Positions 18,940 to 27,010 of a stretch of 64,000 nucleotides of DNA are shown piece by piece. The position numbers and the translations under genes are program-made. The stretch is taken from positions 156,312 through 220,311 of the forward strand of contig NZ_RYYL01000002.1 of assembly GCF_004378855.1 (NCBI RefSeq). The letters run 5' to 3'. The notes beneath the pieces are model-generated. The model was given only the letters and a program-made list of their open reading frames with translations, was not told the DNA's origin and did not search any database. The stretch is from Campylobacter sp. US33a. Lineage in GTDB: Bacteria > Campylobacterota > Campylobacteria > Campylobacterales > Campylobacteraceae. Every line of letters starts with the position of its first letter. The first letter of the stretch is position 1.

Positions 18940-18971
18940 TAGAGATGTTTCGCTGGGCTCAACATGACGGA
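18940..18971 (-). repeat. Small dispersed repeat, copy 3 (inverted)
   Basis: On the minus strand it reads CCGTCATGTTGAGCCCAGCG and ends AAACATCTCTA. It keeps the CGTCAT.TTGA and ATCTCT ends of copies 1 and 2 but differs inside, so it is an older or different member. Confidence 0.5.
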
Positions 18972-19043
18972 GTAATAGTTTAATATAGTGAAAAAATAAT
19001 TCAGCATAGCAAAAAGCAAATTGAAGCTTGAGTGATTTGGAGT

Positions 19044-19274
19044 TTATTTGAACTTTTTTAAAACATAACTTAGGATTAAAATTAAAACAACTATAACAAA
19101 TATTGATTTTACAACAAAAGAAGTGATTGTACCTAGCAAAGAGTCTAGTTTGGAAATGTCGCCACTAGATCTATAATGCCTAGAGCTTTGAAAAAAATCA
19201 CTATCAATTATGGAAGTTAAATCAATCCCATAAACAAAGCTAAGAAAAGAAAATAATAAAATTAATTTTTGCAT
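19044..19274 (-). CDS. Small exported membrane protein
   Basis: A 76-residue protein. The frame is open upstream to 19328, but the ATG at 19274 has an AAGGAA site 6 bases away and gives a clean signal peptide (MQKLILLFSFLSFVYG), so I start there. A C-terminal hydrophobic helix (SIFVIVVLILILSYVL) is followed by a short basic tail. It is the last gene of a minus-strand set of four. I recognise no family. Confidence 0.6.
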   Translation of the reverse strand: MQKLILLFSFLSFVYGIDLTSIIDSDFFQSSRHYRSSGDISKLDSLLGTITSFVVKSIFVIVVLILILSYVLKKFK

Positions 19275-19293
19275 TTGTTTCCTTGATGAAAAG

Positions 19294-19515
19294 TTACAAA
19301 GCTGAAATAATAGCTGAAATAATGCCAAGAATTATCATAATCCCAAAAAATACTTTAAGAATTTCGCCGACACTATCTCTATGTTCGTAAATTAAACCTA
19401 TTATACCAAGAGCGACGATAATACCAATAATTACAGCCCAAATTTCCCAAAATTTTACCAGCAAAATGATAAAAACCATAATTAAAATTATGCTAAGTAA
19501 GCCGATAATATGCAT
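19294..19515 (-). CDS. Small double-pass membrane protein
   Basis: A 73-residue, almost wholly hydrophobic protein with two or three membrane segments around a short charged loop (YEHRDSVGE). It has a strong AGGAG site before the ATG. Its neighbours are a signal-peptide protein and a lipoprotein, which suggests an envelope role for the whole set. No family recognised. Confidence 0.6.
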   Translation of the reverse strand: MHIIGLLSIILIMVFIILLVKFWEIWAVIIGIIVALGIIGLIYEHRDSVGEILKVFFGIMIILGIISAIISAL

Positions 19516-19620
19516 TTTAACTCCTAATTAAAATTTTTAAAATACGAAAACTACTAAAAACGGTAAATTGATAAAACTTATTTAATTTTCAACCAGCAGT
19601 TTGTATTGTAAAAGATGCTA

Positions 19621-20019
19621 TTAATAATAATGTATATACACATCATGCCTTCTTGGCATCATTTGCATCAGTTGTTCATTACTTCTCTGCAATTCCTTGT
19701 TTTTTTCGTGTATTCGATCGCCTATATCGTGTAAACTTTCATTTAATTGTCTCCACTCTTCTTTTACTTGTTCTTGTTGATATCGATAATTTTCTATCTC
19801 TTGCTCGCTAGCTGGATAAAGTATCCTTCCTGTCTCCACCCCATTTTCATCAGTGCATCTTAATTCATCTGGGTTTGAATATGAATAATTATATCTTGGA
19901 CAATCAGATGGAAAATAATACATTTTTCCGTTATGCCTAGCTGTACCCATTCCACCAATAGAACAACCCACGAGTAATAAAACGCTTAATACCGACAGCA
20001 AATATTTAATTTTCATCAT
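19621..20019 (-). CDS. Small lipoprotein
   Basis: A 132-residue protein with a type II signal peptide and lipobox LLVGC (Cys19). The mature part has a Tyr-rich segment, then a Glu/Gln/Arg-rich helix that is probably a coiled coil (about residues 75-125), ending HYY. It begins right after the preceding gene with an AAAGGAA site. Lipidated coiled-coil proteins of this kind sit in the outer membrane or tether complexes; nothing more specific can be said. Confidence 0.65.
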   Translation of the reverse strand: MMKIKYLLSVLSVLLLVGCSIGGMGTARHNGKMYYFPSDCPRYNYSYSNPDELRCTDENGVETGRILYPASEQEIENYRYQQEQVKEEWRQLNESLHDIGDRIHEKNKELQRSNEQLMQMMPRRHDVYIHYY

Positions 20020-20292
20020 TTATTCCTTTAGTAATAATTTTTCTTGATAGCTAAATTTAACTTCAGAGTTTTCAATTTCCATTAAATTATCTTTCGTATT
20101 CTCTGTGAAAAATTTATACACTTCATCTTGGTGTTTTTTAAAACAACGGAATTTAAAGTTGTTTTCTCTAGCTTCAAAATTAATCAAAGTCACATTAGAT
20201 ATTTCATTTTCTGATTTTGATATTTTTACCGCTCTTGTGTTTTTAGTATCAAAAACTCTCACTCTGCCACCATCAACAATTTTCTTTATCAT
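20020..20292 (-). CDS. Small protein of unknown function, first gene of the XRE-linked set
   Basis: A 90-residue soluble, charged protein (MIKKIVDGGRVRVFD...) with beta-rich character in its first half. It is separated from a divergent XRE regulator by 95 bases with two palindromic operators. Its ATG has an AAAGGGAAA site. I recognise no family; being operon-leading and next to a regulator it could be a component or a co-regulator. Confidence 0.6.
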   Translation of the reverse strand: MIKKIVDGGRVRVFDTKNTRAVKISKSENEISNVTLINFEARENNFKFRCFKKHQDEVYKFFTENTKDNLMEIENSEVKFSYQEKLLLKE

Positions 20293-20312
20293 AATTTCCC
20301 TTTCTAAAAATT

Positions 20313-20326
20313 TATCCTATAGGATA
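20313..20326. promoter_or_regulatory. Operator O1, leftward promoter of the XRE island
   Basis: The perfect 14-base palindrome TATCCTATAGGATA. On the minus strand a TATAAT box (20338-20343) lies just upstream, so this palindrome falls about 5-18 bases after the expected transcription start of the four-gene set. Bound repressor there would block the polymerase. Confidence 0.65.
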
Positions 20327-20369
20327 TATTAAAAAAAATTATATCTTTGTAAAGTTTAAAATTAAATTA

Positions 20370-20381
20370 ATCCTATAGGAT
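20370..20381. promoter_or_regulatory. Operator O2, promoter of the XRE regulator
   Basis: ATCCTATAGGAT, the same 12-base palindrome as O1, 56 bases away centre to centre. It follows a TAAAAT box (20357-20362) and overlaps the AGGA ribosome binding site of the regulator gene at 20388. Autoregulation is likely. Confidence 0.65.
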
Positions 20382-20387
20382 AAAAAA

Positions 20388-20636
20388 TTGAAAGAGAATT
20401 TTAGTAATTCCAGCGAAGAAGAAATTTTAAATTTTCACAAAGATATTTCAAGTAAAATTCGAGAAATCAGAGAGAAAAAAGGTATTTCACAGCTTGATTT
20501 GGCTTTAGATATTGGTATAAAATCAGTGGCTTTTTATTCAAACTGCGAAAATAACCGCTATGGAAAACATTTTAATTTAGAGCATTTATACAAAATTTGC
20601 AAAAGCTTAAAAATTCAAGTCAAAGATTTGTTTTAA
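20388..20636 (+). CDS. XRE-family transcriptional regulator
   Basis: An 82-residue single-domain helix-turn-helix protein (KIREIREKKGISQLDLALDI, then KSVAFYSNCENNRYG as the recognition region). A stop codon in frame just upstream and no internal ATG force a TTG start at 20388. It is divergent from the four-gene set, with twin palindromes between, so it probably represses both sides. The short leader and TTG start suggest low expression. Similar single-domain regulators control prophage-like or toxin-type cassettes. Confidence 0.8.
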   Translation: MKENFSNSSEEEILNFHKDISSKIREIREKKGISQLDLALDIGIKSVAFYSNCENNRYGKHFNLEHLYKICKSLKIQVKDLF

Positions 20637-20711
20637 ATTTGCCCAGTTTCACCAAGCAAATTTAAATAAAAAATTTTAAAGTCAGTTTCAAGTTAAATTT
20701 AAATCACAAAC

Positions 20712-21728
20712 TCACTCTATAAAGCCACTTGCTATAACTTTATCATCATCATAAAATACTGCCATTTGTCCGCTAGCAAGTCCATAAACACTTTCTTTTA
20801 AAGAAATTTTTGCACTTTTATCTTCATTGATTATCACTTTACAAGGTGTGGATTTTGAGCGGTAGCGGATCTTTACCTCACATTCAAGTTCTTTTGCATC
20901 GATGAAAAGATTGATATTTTTTAGACTAAATTCATTTATTTTAAGTTCTTCTTTGGTGCCAACGATGATTTGATTTTGCTTAGGATTGATCTTTAAAACA
21001 AAATGTGGTTCATGAGCCCCGCGTACTTCAAATCCACGCCTTTTGCCTATGGTATAGTGCATATAGCCCTCGTGTTTTCCTATGACTTTACCACTGCTGT
21101 CTAGCACTTCGCCAGGGATTTTTGTGTCCATAAATTGATCTAAAACTTGCACATAAGTATCTTCAACAAAGCAAATTTCAGAACTTTCCTTTTGAGTTGC
21201 AAAAGATTTTAAAATTTCTATAGTTGAAGCAAATTTCTTTACCTCTTCTTTTTTCATTTCACCAAGTGGAAAAATAAGATATTTTAAAGCTTCTTTGTCT
21301 GCACTAGCTAAAAAATAGCTTTGATCTTTGCTTTCATCTACTGCGGTTTTTATTAGATTATTTTCAAGTCTTGCGTAATGTCCTGTGGCAAGTTTTTCAC
21401 AGCCTAAATTTTTAGCAAATTCTAAAAGTTTTCCAAGCTTGATAAAGCGATTACACAAAGCACAAGGATTAGGCGTTTTGCCTTCTTTATAAGTATCTAC
21501 AAAAGGCATATAAACTTTATTTTTAAAATCTTCTTGCAAATCCAAAATATGATAAGGAATTTGCAAAAAATTGGCAACTTTTTCTACTTTTTTGATATTT
21601 TCTTCGTGATAATTTGGCTTACCATGAAGTTTCATATAGCAACCTATAACTTCATGTCCTGCATTTTTAAGTTTATAAGCGGTGACCGTGCTATCAACCC
21701 CACCACTCATAGCGACTAAAATTTTCAT
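20712..21728 (-). CDS. mnmA: tRNA 2-thiouridylase MnmA
   Basis: A 338-residue enzyme with the PP-loop [10 protein letters not shown] at the N-terminus and the two catalytic cysteines in NPCALCNR (about residue 95) and SSEICFVED (about 190). It thiolates U34 of tRNAs for Lys, Glu and Gln. Its start abuts the stop of the LOG-family gene upstream, so both are co-transcribed. Confidence 0.93.
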   Translation of the reverse strand: MKILVAMSGGVDSTVTAYKLKNAGHEVIGCYMKLHGKPNYHEENIKKVEKVANFLQIPYHILDLQEDFKNKVYMPFVDTYKEGKTPNPCALCNRFIKLGKLLEFAKNLGCEKLATGHYARLENNLIKTAVDESKDQSYFLASADKEALKYLIFPLGEMKKEEVKKFASTIEILKSFATQKESSEICFVEDTYVQVLDQFMDTKIPGEVLDSSGKVIGKHEGYMHYTIGKRRGFEVRGAHEPHFVLKINPKQNQIIVGTKEELKINEFSLKNINLFIDAKELECEVKIRYRSKSTPCKVIINEDKSAKISLKESVYGLASGQMAVFYDDDKVIASGFIE

Positions 21729-22333
21729 TAAAGTTCCTTTAAAGTATTAATTACGAAATTAACATCGTCAGTAATTTTATACTTTAACTCATCCCCTTTA
21801 GAAATGACTTCAAGTTCAAGTAAGGAATTTCTGACAAACCCATCAAAGCCTTGCCAAAATTCACTCCCAAACAAGATAATAGGAACATTTTTTTTGAATT
21901 CAAGTTGTTTTAGTGTGAGAATTTCACACAATTCATCAAGTGTTCCAAAGCCGCCTGGGAAAACCACAAAAGCTAGACTCTTTTCAATAAGAGCCATTTT
22001 GCGTATGGCTAAGCTCTCAAAAGTGATGTTGTATTCTACAAAATCGTTTAATTTTTGCTCATGAGGCAATAAAATATTAAGTCCCACAGAAGCGATAAAA
22101 TCTGTGTTCTTTTTTTCTACCAAAGCACCTTCATTAGCCGCACGCATAATGCCTCCACCCCCACCACTAATGACGCAAAAATTATTTTGGACGCATAAAC
22201 TGGCTAAATTTTTGGCTTGTTGATAGTAAAAATTATCCTCTTTTAATCTTGCAGAACCAAAAAATGTAACTGCTTTGTTAAAACTAGGTATTTGACAAAA
22301 TTGCTCTAAATCTTTGAGTATTTGCGTATTCAT
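21728..22333 (-). CDS. LOG-family protein (TIGR00730 type)
   Basis: A 201-residue Rossmann-fold protein with the family motifs [14 protein letters not shown] and PGGFGTLDE. These are the nucleotide-5'-monophosphate phosphoribohydrolase motifs of LOG/YgdH-type enzymes, once called lysine decarboxylases. It may cleave AMP-type nucleotides. It overlaps mnmA by a single base. Confidence 0.82.
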   Translation of the reverse strand: MNTQILKDLEQFCQIPSFNKAVTFFGSARLKEDNFYYQQAKNLASLCVQNNFCVISGGGGGIMRAANEGALVEKKNTDFIASVGLNILLPHEQKLNDFVEYNITFESLAIRKMALIEKSLAFVVFPGGFGTLDELCEILTLKQLEFKKNVPIILFGSEFWQGFDGFVRNSLLELEVISKGDELKYKITDDVNFVINTLKEL

Positions 22334-22461
22334 TTATCACCTTTGCAAAAATAACTGCGTATTTTAGCTAAAAATTCATAATAAGTTCTTTATTTATCAT
22401 AAATAAAAATATAAAAATTATTTATTACTTAAAATTTAAGTTTTTTTCATGCTTTGAATTT

Positions 22462-22836
22462 TTAGGCTTTAATATCTAAACCTTGTTTATTTAACATTTC
22501 TAAGATTTCTAAAATATCCATTCCGTTTTCTTGTTGGACTTTTAAAAAATTTTCCCAAAAATTTGTTTTTACTTCATCTTTGTAAGTTTCGCTTTTACTT
22601 TCTGCTTGTATAGGTTTGAAAGTTTTTGTTTCTTGTTCCTTTTGGGTATTGTATTGTTCTTGTGCAATTTGCATTTCTTGTTGGATATCTTTTTTACTTT
22701 GTTCGGCTATTTCGCCAAATCTAGCGTCGTGTTTGGCTTGAAGTTCTAGCCATTTTTGTTTAAATTCTTCTATGCTCATACTTGTGTGATAAATTTTTAT
22801 ATATTCTTTTTGTAAATCTTCATCTATCCAATGCAC
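22462..22836 (-). CDS. 3' half of a probably frameshifted 'MxI..SY' family gene
   Basis: A 124-residue frame starting at a GTG with no convincing ribosome binding site. It is Glu/Gln/Lys-rich and ends LDIKA, like the DIKV ends of the two proteins at 40.5-41.4 kb. The frame is open for about 45 bases upstream of the GTG and there overlaps the end of the frame at 22865 in another register. This is the pattern of a single gene split by a frameshift near 22865-22885. It could also be a true second gene. Confidence 0.5.
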   Translation of the reverse strand: MHWIDEDLQKEYIKIYHTSMSIEEFKQKWLELQAKHDARFGEIAEQSKKDIQQEMQIAQEQYNTQKEQETKTFKPIQAESKSETYKDEVKTNFWENFLKVQQENGMDILEILEMLNKQGLDIKA

Positions 22837-22864
22837 TGAAGCTTTATTTTTTGCTTTAAAATCT

Positions 22865-23122
22865 TCAAGCGATTTTGAAATCTTCCCCGCTTAACTCACC
22901 CTTTAGAATTTGATCTTGTATAGAGCCTTTAGTGATAGGAATTTCTTTTGTAAGTTCATCATAATATTCTTTGTAAGATTTTAGAAGTTCATCTAAATTT
23001 GCAACATTTGACTTGCTTTTATCGTCTGGAGTTTGAGCGGTATTTTTATTTATAAATTTATAATTATTATTTGTAGTTATACCAAAAATAACTAAGTTCG
23101 AGTAAGAATTTCTTATTTGCAT
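22865..23122 (-). CDS. 5' half of a probably frameshifted 'MxI..SY' family gene
   Basis: An 85-residue frame starting MQIRNSYSN with a good AAGGCAG-type site. The start resembles MQISSSYNN (40985) and MRIIGNSYST (41404), so it is the head of the same family. It ends at a TGA within a short A-rich direct repeat (GAAGATTTcAAAA and GAAGATTTTAAAG), a likely slippage or indel site. It lies between mnmA/LOG and the flagellar operon. Function unknown. Confidence 0.5.
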   Translation of the reverse strand: MQIRNSYSNLVIFGITTNNNYKFINKNTAQTPDDKSKSNVANLDELLKSYKEYYDELTKEIPITKGSIQDQILKGELSGEDFKIA

Positions 23123-23166
23123 TTTCTGCCTTTTTAACTTTTATGCTAAATCGGCAGAAATGATTT

Positions 23167-24012
23167 TTATCTTAATTGCTCCAATCTTTCTTTTTTGGAG
23201 CCAATTTCAGTGATTTGCACTCCAAAATTTCCATCTACAATGACTACTTCTCCATAAGCAATTCTCTTATCTCCGATTAAAATTTCAAGTGGATCATTAG
23301 CGAGTTGATTTAACTCCACAACCGAGCCTATATCCATGGTTAAAACATCTTTTAAAAGCATTTTTTTATTGCCTATTCTTACGCGTATAGGAAGTCTTAC
23401 ATCCATGATTAAGTTGATATTTCTTAATTCATCAGCTATATTAACGCTTGAATTTTCTTCATCATGGTGCATTTTGTGTTCAATAAAGTCTTGCTCAAAA
23501 CTTGCTTTTTTATCAAGCAAGCTATAAATTCTTTTATCTAAAATTAAAGCAAGAGTCTCTTTAAGTTCTCCTATTTCTATATCAAAAAAATAAAGTTTAT
23601 AAAAAGGTTTTAAATCTAAATTTTCGGATACAAAGTCAAATTTATCAAGTTCAAAATCAAGTTTTGGTATGTCTTTTTGTGCTCCTAAAGTCGTAGAGAA
23701 AGCCGAAATGATATTTAAAATCGCCTCTTTAGCAGCATCCATTTCATCGGCATTTAATTGATCGTTTTTAGAGATTTCTTCCTCTCCCATCATCCATTCG
23801 CCAATAGCACTCATTAATACCGCACTAGCTAAAATTCCTATCTCTCCACCACTACTTACTTCAAAAGTAGCACGCACTAAAGGGAGTTTTACGGTGTCTT
23901 GGTTGGTAACATCGTATTCTTGATATTCGCTAAAATTTGGTTTTTTCCCTGTTAAACCTTCTATGGTGTTGGAGCATTCTGCTGTGAAAATTTTTAAAAA
24001 TTCATTAATCAT
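23167..24012 (-). CDS. fliY: Flagellar switch protein FliY (FliN/FliY family)
   Basis: A 281-residue protein with a CheC-like N-terminal part and a FliN/SpoA domain in the last 80 residues (LPIRVRIGNKKMLLKDVLTM, then NFGVQITEIGSK). It forms part of the C-ring that sets motor rotation direction. It overlaps fliM by 8 bases. Campylobacter carries both FliY and FliN. Confidence 0.9.
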   Translation of the reverse strand: MINEFLKIFTAECSNTIEGLTGKKPNFSEYQEYDVTNQDTVKLPLVRATFEVSSGGEIGILASAVLMSAIGEWMMGEEEISKNDQLNADEMDAAKEAILNIISAFSTTLGAQKDIPKLDFELDKFDFVSENLDLKPFYKLYFFDIEIGELKETLALILDKRIYSLLDKKASFEQDFIEHKMHHDEENSSVNIADELRNINLIMDVRLPIRVRIGNKKMLLKDVLTMDIGSVVELNQLANDPLEILIGDKRIAYGEVVIVDGNFGVQITEIGSKKERLEQLR

Positions 24013-25093
24013 CGTTTTCTTCCTCTTCTAAGTCTTCTTTATCATCATAGACGCTAGCTTTTGCTTTTCTTTCTTCTTCGTATTTTTCCAAAATTTCTTT
24101 AATCTCATCTTTATCGGTGCGTATGAGTTCTATAATTTTAATGGATTTTCTGAAGCGATGCAAGCCAATTTGTGCTAAAAAGACATCTTTTTTATCAATG
24201 CTTACAATAGCCTTGTCATCAGCTTCTCGATCAAGACGCAAGATATCACCTTGCTTAAGATCTAAAAATTCACTTACGCTAATGAGGGTTTTTCCTAAAA
24301 TAGCTTCATATACCACTTCAGCACGACCAATTAGAGTTTTAAGCTCTTTATTGCGCGATTTTTTAGCCGAAGTTTCACCCATCATAATATCACGATTTGC
24401 CAAGCGACTCAAAATACTTTCTAAATGCACCACAGGATAGCAAATATTGACCATACCGCTTGAATTTCCTATGATAATTTCCATTACCACCATAATAACG
24501 ATTTCATTTTGTGATACGATTTGAACGACATTTGGACTTGATTCTTTTGCTTCAATGCTTGGATAAATTTCAGTTACCGTTGCCCAACTTTCTTTTAATC
24601 TTTGCATTACAATACGCAAAATGGAATCTAAAAGATTGATTTCAATATCCGTAAGCTCTCTTAAGGCCTCATAGCCTTCCCCTTGTCCACCTAAAAGTCT
24701 ATCTATCATAGGAAAGGCGATGCTTGGATTAATCTCTAAAACACAATTTCCATCTAAGGGTTTGATTGAAAAAACATTAAAGCTCGTTGGACTTGGTAGA
24801 GACATTAAAAATTCACCATAAGTCATTTGATCAACGGAGTGAAGTTTGATTTCAACAATACTTCTCATCATAGATGAAATTTGAGATGCCAAATTTCTAG
24901 CAAGTTTATCATGAATACCTTTAATGGATCTAAGTTGTTCCTTTGAAACTCTATTAGGGCGTTTGAAGTCATATACAACGATATTGCGTTCGTCTTTCTC
25001 TTCTTTTGAGCTTGCACTAATGGTTGAATCTGTGCTATCATCAACCACTTCAAGTAAAGCATCAATTTCTTCTTGAGAGAGTATTTCAGCCAT
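24005..25093 (-). CDS. fliM: Flagellar motor switch protein FliM
   Basis: A 362-residue C-ring protein. Residues 1-15 (MAEILSQEEIDALLE) are the conserved CheY-P binding motif; the CheC-like middle and a SpoA domain around residues 245-320 follow; the tail is acidic (EEEEND-like). It shares one base with the fliA stop. Confidence 0.94.
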   Translation of the reverse strand: MAEILSQEEIDALLEVVDDSTDSTISASSKEEKDERNIVVYDFKRPNRVSKEQLRSIKGIHDKLARNLASQISSMMRSIVEIKLHSVDQMTYGEFLMSLPSPTSFNVFSIKPLDGNCVLEINPSIAFPMIDRLLGGQGEGYEALRELTDIEINLLDSILRIVMQRLKESWATVTEIYPSIEAKESSPNVVQIVSQNEIVIMVVMEIIIGNSSGMVNICYPVVHLESILSRLANRDIMMGETSAKKSRNKELKTLIGRAEVVYEAILGKTLISVSEFLDLKQGDILRLDREADDKAIVSIDKKDVFLAQIGLHRFRKSIKIIELIRTDKDEIKEILEKYEEERKAKASVYDDKEDLEEEENDD

Positions 25094-25785
25094 TATACGA
25101 GCCTTTCTCTGATTTTTTTCAGTAATTTTTTATGAATTTGTGAAATGCGACTTTCGCTGATATCTAAAATTTCGCTGATTTCTTTTAAATTTAATTCTTC
25201 ATAATAATAAAGCTGAATGATTAATTGATCGCGTTCTTTGAGATTTTCTAAAACAGCATTGATTTTTTCTATCAACTCCTCTTTTTCGATGCGTTCAATT
25301 GTGCGATCTTCATTAAAGCATTCTAGCTGTTCATCTAAGGGCAAAACAAGGCTTATCGCATGTGCGGCTCTTGCCTCTTTGATTTTATCTATTTCAAGGT
25401 TAAGTTTTTTAGCCAAATATTCATCATCAGGCTCTTTTTCATGCTCTTGATAATATTCATCAATTAAATTATCGATATCCTTGATGATTTTGCGGTTATT
25501 TCTACTCATCACATCAAGACTTCTTAGATAATCAAGCATAGCTCCATTCACGCGTTTTTTTACAAAACCCCAAAAATTGTCATTTTGCTCTTTATCATAG
25601 CGACGAGAGAGTTTTATCATCTCTTCTACACCTATGCTAATAAGATCGTTGGTATCTATACTTGAAGGCAAACGCTCTTTAAGTCTATATGCCATAGCAC
25701 GCAAAGCAGGCATATAGGTTAAAACAAGCTCATCTTGCTCTTTTTTTAAGGCTTGTGCATAAGCTTTAGGCGGCTCTTTTAGCAT
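25093..25785 (-). CDS. fliA: Flagellar sigma factor sigma-28
   Basis: A 230-residue sigma-70 family protein with region 2 (RRYDKEQNDNFWGFVKKRV and NGAMLDYLRSLD) and region 4 helix-turn-helix near the C-terminus (LKEISEILDISESRISQIHK). It directs late flagellar genes such as flaA. Its start overlaps the upstream membrane protein gene by 20 bases. Confidence 0.94.
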   Translation of the reverse strand: MLKEPPKAYAQALKKEQDELVLTYMPALRAMAYRLKERLPSSIDTNDLISIGVEEMIKLSRRYDKEQNDNFWGFVKKRVNGAMLDYLRSLDVMSRNNRKIIKDIDNLIDEYYQEHEKEPDDEYLAKKLNLEIDKIKEARAAHAISLVLPLDEQLECFNEDRTIERIEKEELIEKINAVLENLKERDQLIIQLYYYEELNLKEISEILDISESRISQIHKKLLKKIRERLV

Positions 25786-26122
25786 TTTTGCGTCTTTCTT
25801 TTATATCGTTTTTCTTTAGTTCTTCTCGTTCTTCGTTAAGTTTTTCTAAAAGATAGTCCATTTTTTTCTCACGCATGGCAAGATCATTGATGATGGCATC
25901 GCTTACTTCTTCGTATTGTAATTTATTAAAGACTTTTCCGCTAATTTTATATACATCAATGAAGTTCATAATGGCAATATGAATAATCACATAAAAAATA
26001 AAAGTAATCAAAGCTGTAAATAAAACTATATCAAAAGCACTTTCTATACTTATGATACTAAAAGATAAACCGATAAAAAAACCACAGACTGTAAAAAAAG
26101 CTACATAATTTTCTGGTTTCAT
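25766..26122 (-). CDS. Small membrane protein of the flhF-fliA operon
   Basis: A 118-residue protein with two N-terminal membrane helices and a long charged C-terminal helix (MREKKMDYLLEKLNEEREEL). It sits between flhG and fliA, a conserved position in Campylobacter flagellar operons (Cj0062c in 11168, as I recall). The function is unknown; a link to flagellar number or motor placement is inference from position. Confidence 0.75.
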   Translation of the reverse strand: MKPENYVAFFTVCGFFIGLSFSIISIESAFDIVLFTALITFIFYVIIHIAIMNFIDVYKISGKVFNKLQYEEVSDAIINDLAMREKKMDYLLEKLNEEREELKKNDIKERRKNAKRAA

Positions 26123-26143
26123 AACAAATCCTTCAAAGCTATG

Positions 26144-27010
26144 CTAAAATCTTTCAATAATTCTTTTAAAGAAAGTCGAAAAACTTCTACTTGGTTTATC
26201 TTCAAGCACTTTTTGTTCCAACCTGTATAAAAGCTTAGAAGCTATTGATTTTAACTCGTCTGCTGATAGAGTATTTTCGTCGCTAAAAAGTGTTCTTTTT
26301 TTAATGCTTAAACTTACATCTTTGCTTGCAGCTAAATATCCTAAAAATTCGAGTTTTAAATCATGTTTAATGTTGATATCTGCTACTTTTTTAATATTTT
26401 CAAAAACCTTTAGAGCTTCGTTTTCATTTTTGACAATATTTAACACCATCAATAAATTTGGTTTTGTTTTTGAAGTGGTTTTAATGGTTGCATAAGCATC
26501 GGTAATTGCGGCAGGATCGGGCACGGTTACTACAATAACCTCATCAGCCATTTCTAAAAAATTCCCTATATTTCCGCCAATACCCGCACCTGTATCGATG
26601 ATTAAAAAATCCAAATCATCTAAAATGCTTGCTTGATTTAAAAATCTTTCATAAATGTTTTTATCATTGTATTTTAAAATTTCATCTCCACTTTCACCTG
26701 GTATGAGCCACAAATTTTGTTTCACCTCTATTAAAATATCCTCTAAAGAGCATTCGCCTCTTAAAACATGCAATAAATTTTTATTGATACGCACATTTAA
26801 AATTACATCCAAATTCGCCAAACCAATATCTGCATCAAATAAAGCAACTTTATAGCCATTATTTGCTAATACATTGCCTAAATTGGCACTTAAAGTGCTT
26901 TTTCCTACTCCACCTTTACCACTAGTAATAGCAATAAAATGCGTACCTTTAGTGTTTTTATTTTTGTTTTCACTCATTAAATTTTGTAATTTATTGGCTT
27001 GATTATTCAT
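26144..27010 (-). CDS. flhG: Flagellar number regulator FlhG (MinD-like ATPase)
   Basis: A 288-residue ParA/MinD ATPase with deviant Walker A SGKGGVGKST and LIIDTGAGIGG. A longer frame begins at TTG 27028, but the AAGGAAG site points to the ATG at 27010 (MNNQANKLQNLM). It ends in an amphipathic membrane-targeting helix, as in MinD. With FlhF it limits flagellar number and, in Campylobacter, affects division site placement. Confidence 0.92.
   Translation of the reverse strand: MNNQANKLQNLMSENKNKNTKGTHFIAITSGKGGVGKSTLSANLGNVLANNGYKVALFDADIGLANLDVILNVRINKNLLHVLRGECSLEDILIEVKQNLWLIPGESGDEILKYNDKNIYERFLNQASILDDLDFLIIDTGAGIGGNIGNFLEMADEVIVVTVPDPAAITDAYATIKTTSKTKPNLLMVLNIVKNENEALKVFENIKKVADINIKHDLKLEFLGYLAASKDVSLSIKKRTLFSDENTLSADELKSIASKLLYRLEQKVLEDKPSRSFSTFFKRIIERF

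Noticed and set aside
22427..22441. AT-only inverted repeat ACTTAAA-A-TTTAAGT followed by T residues
   Set aside because: Only A/T-rich pairs plus one G-C pair at each side and a one-base loop; too weak to call a terminator.
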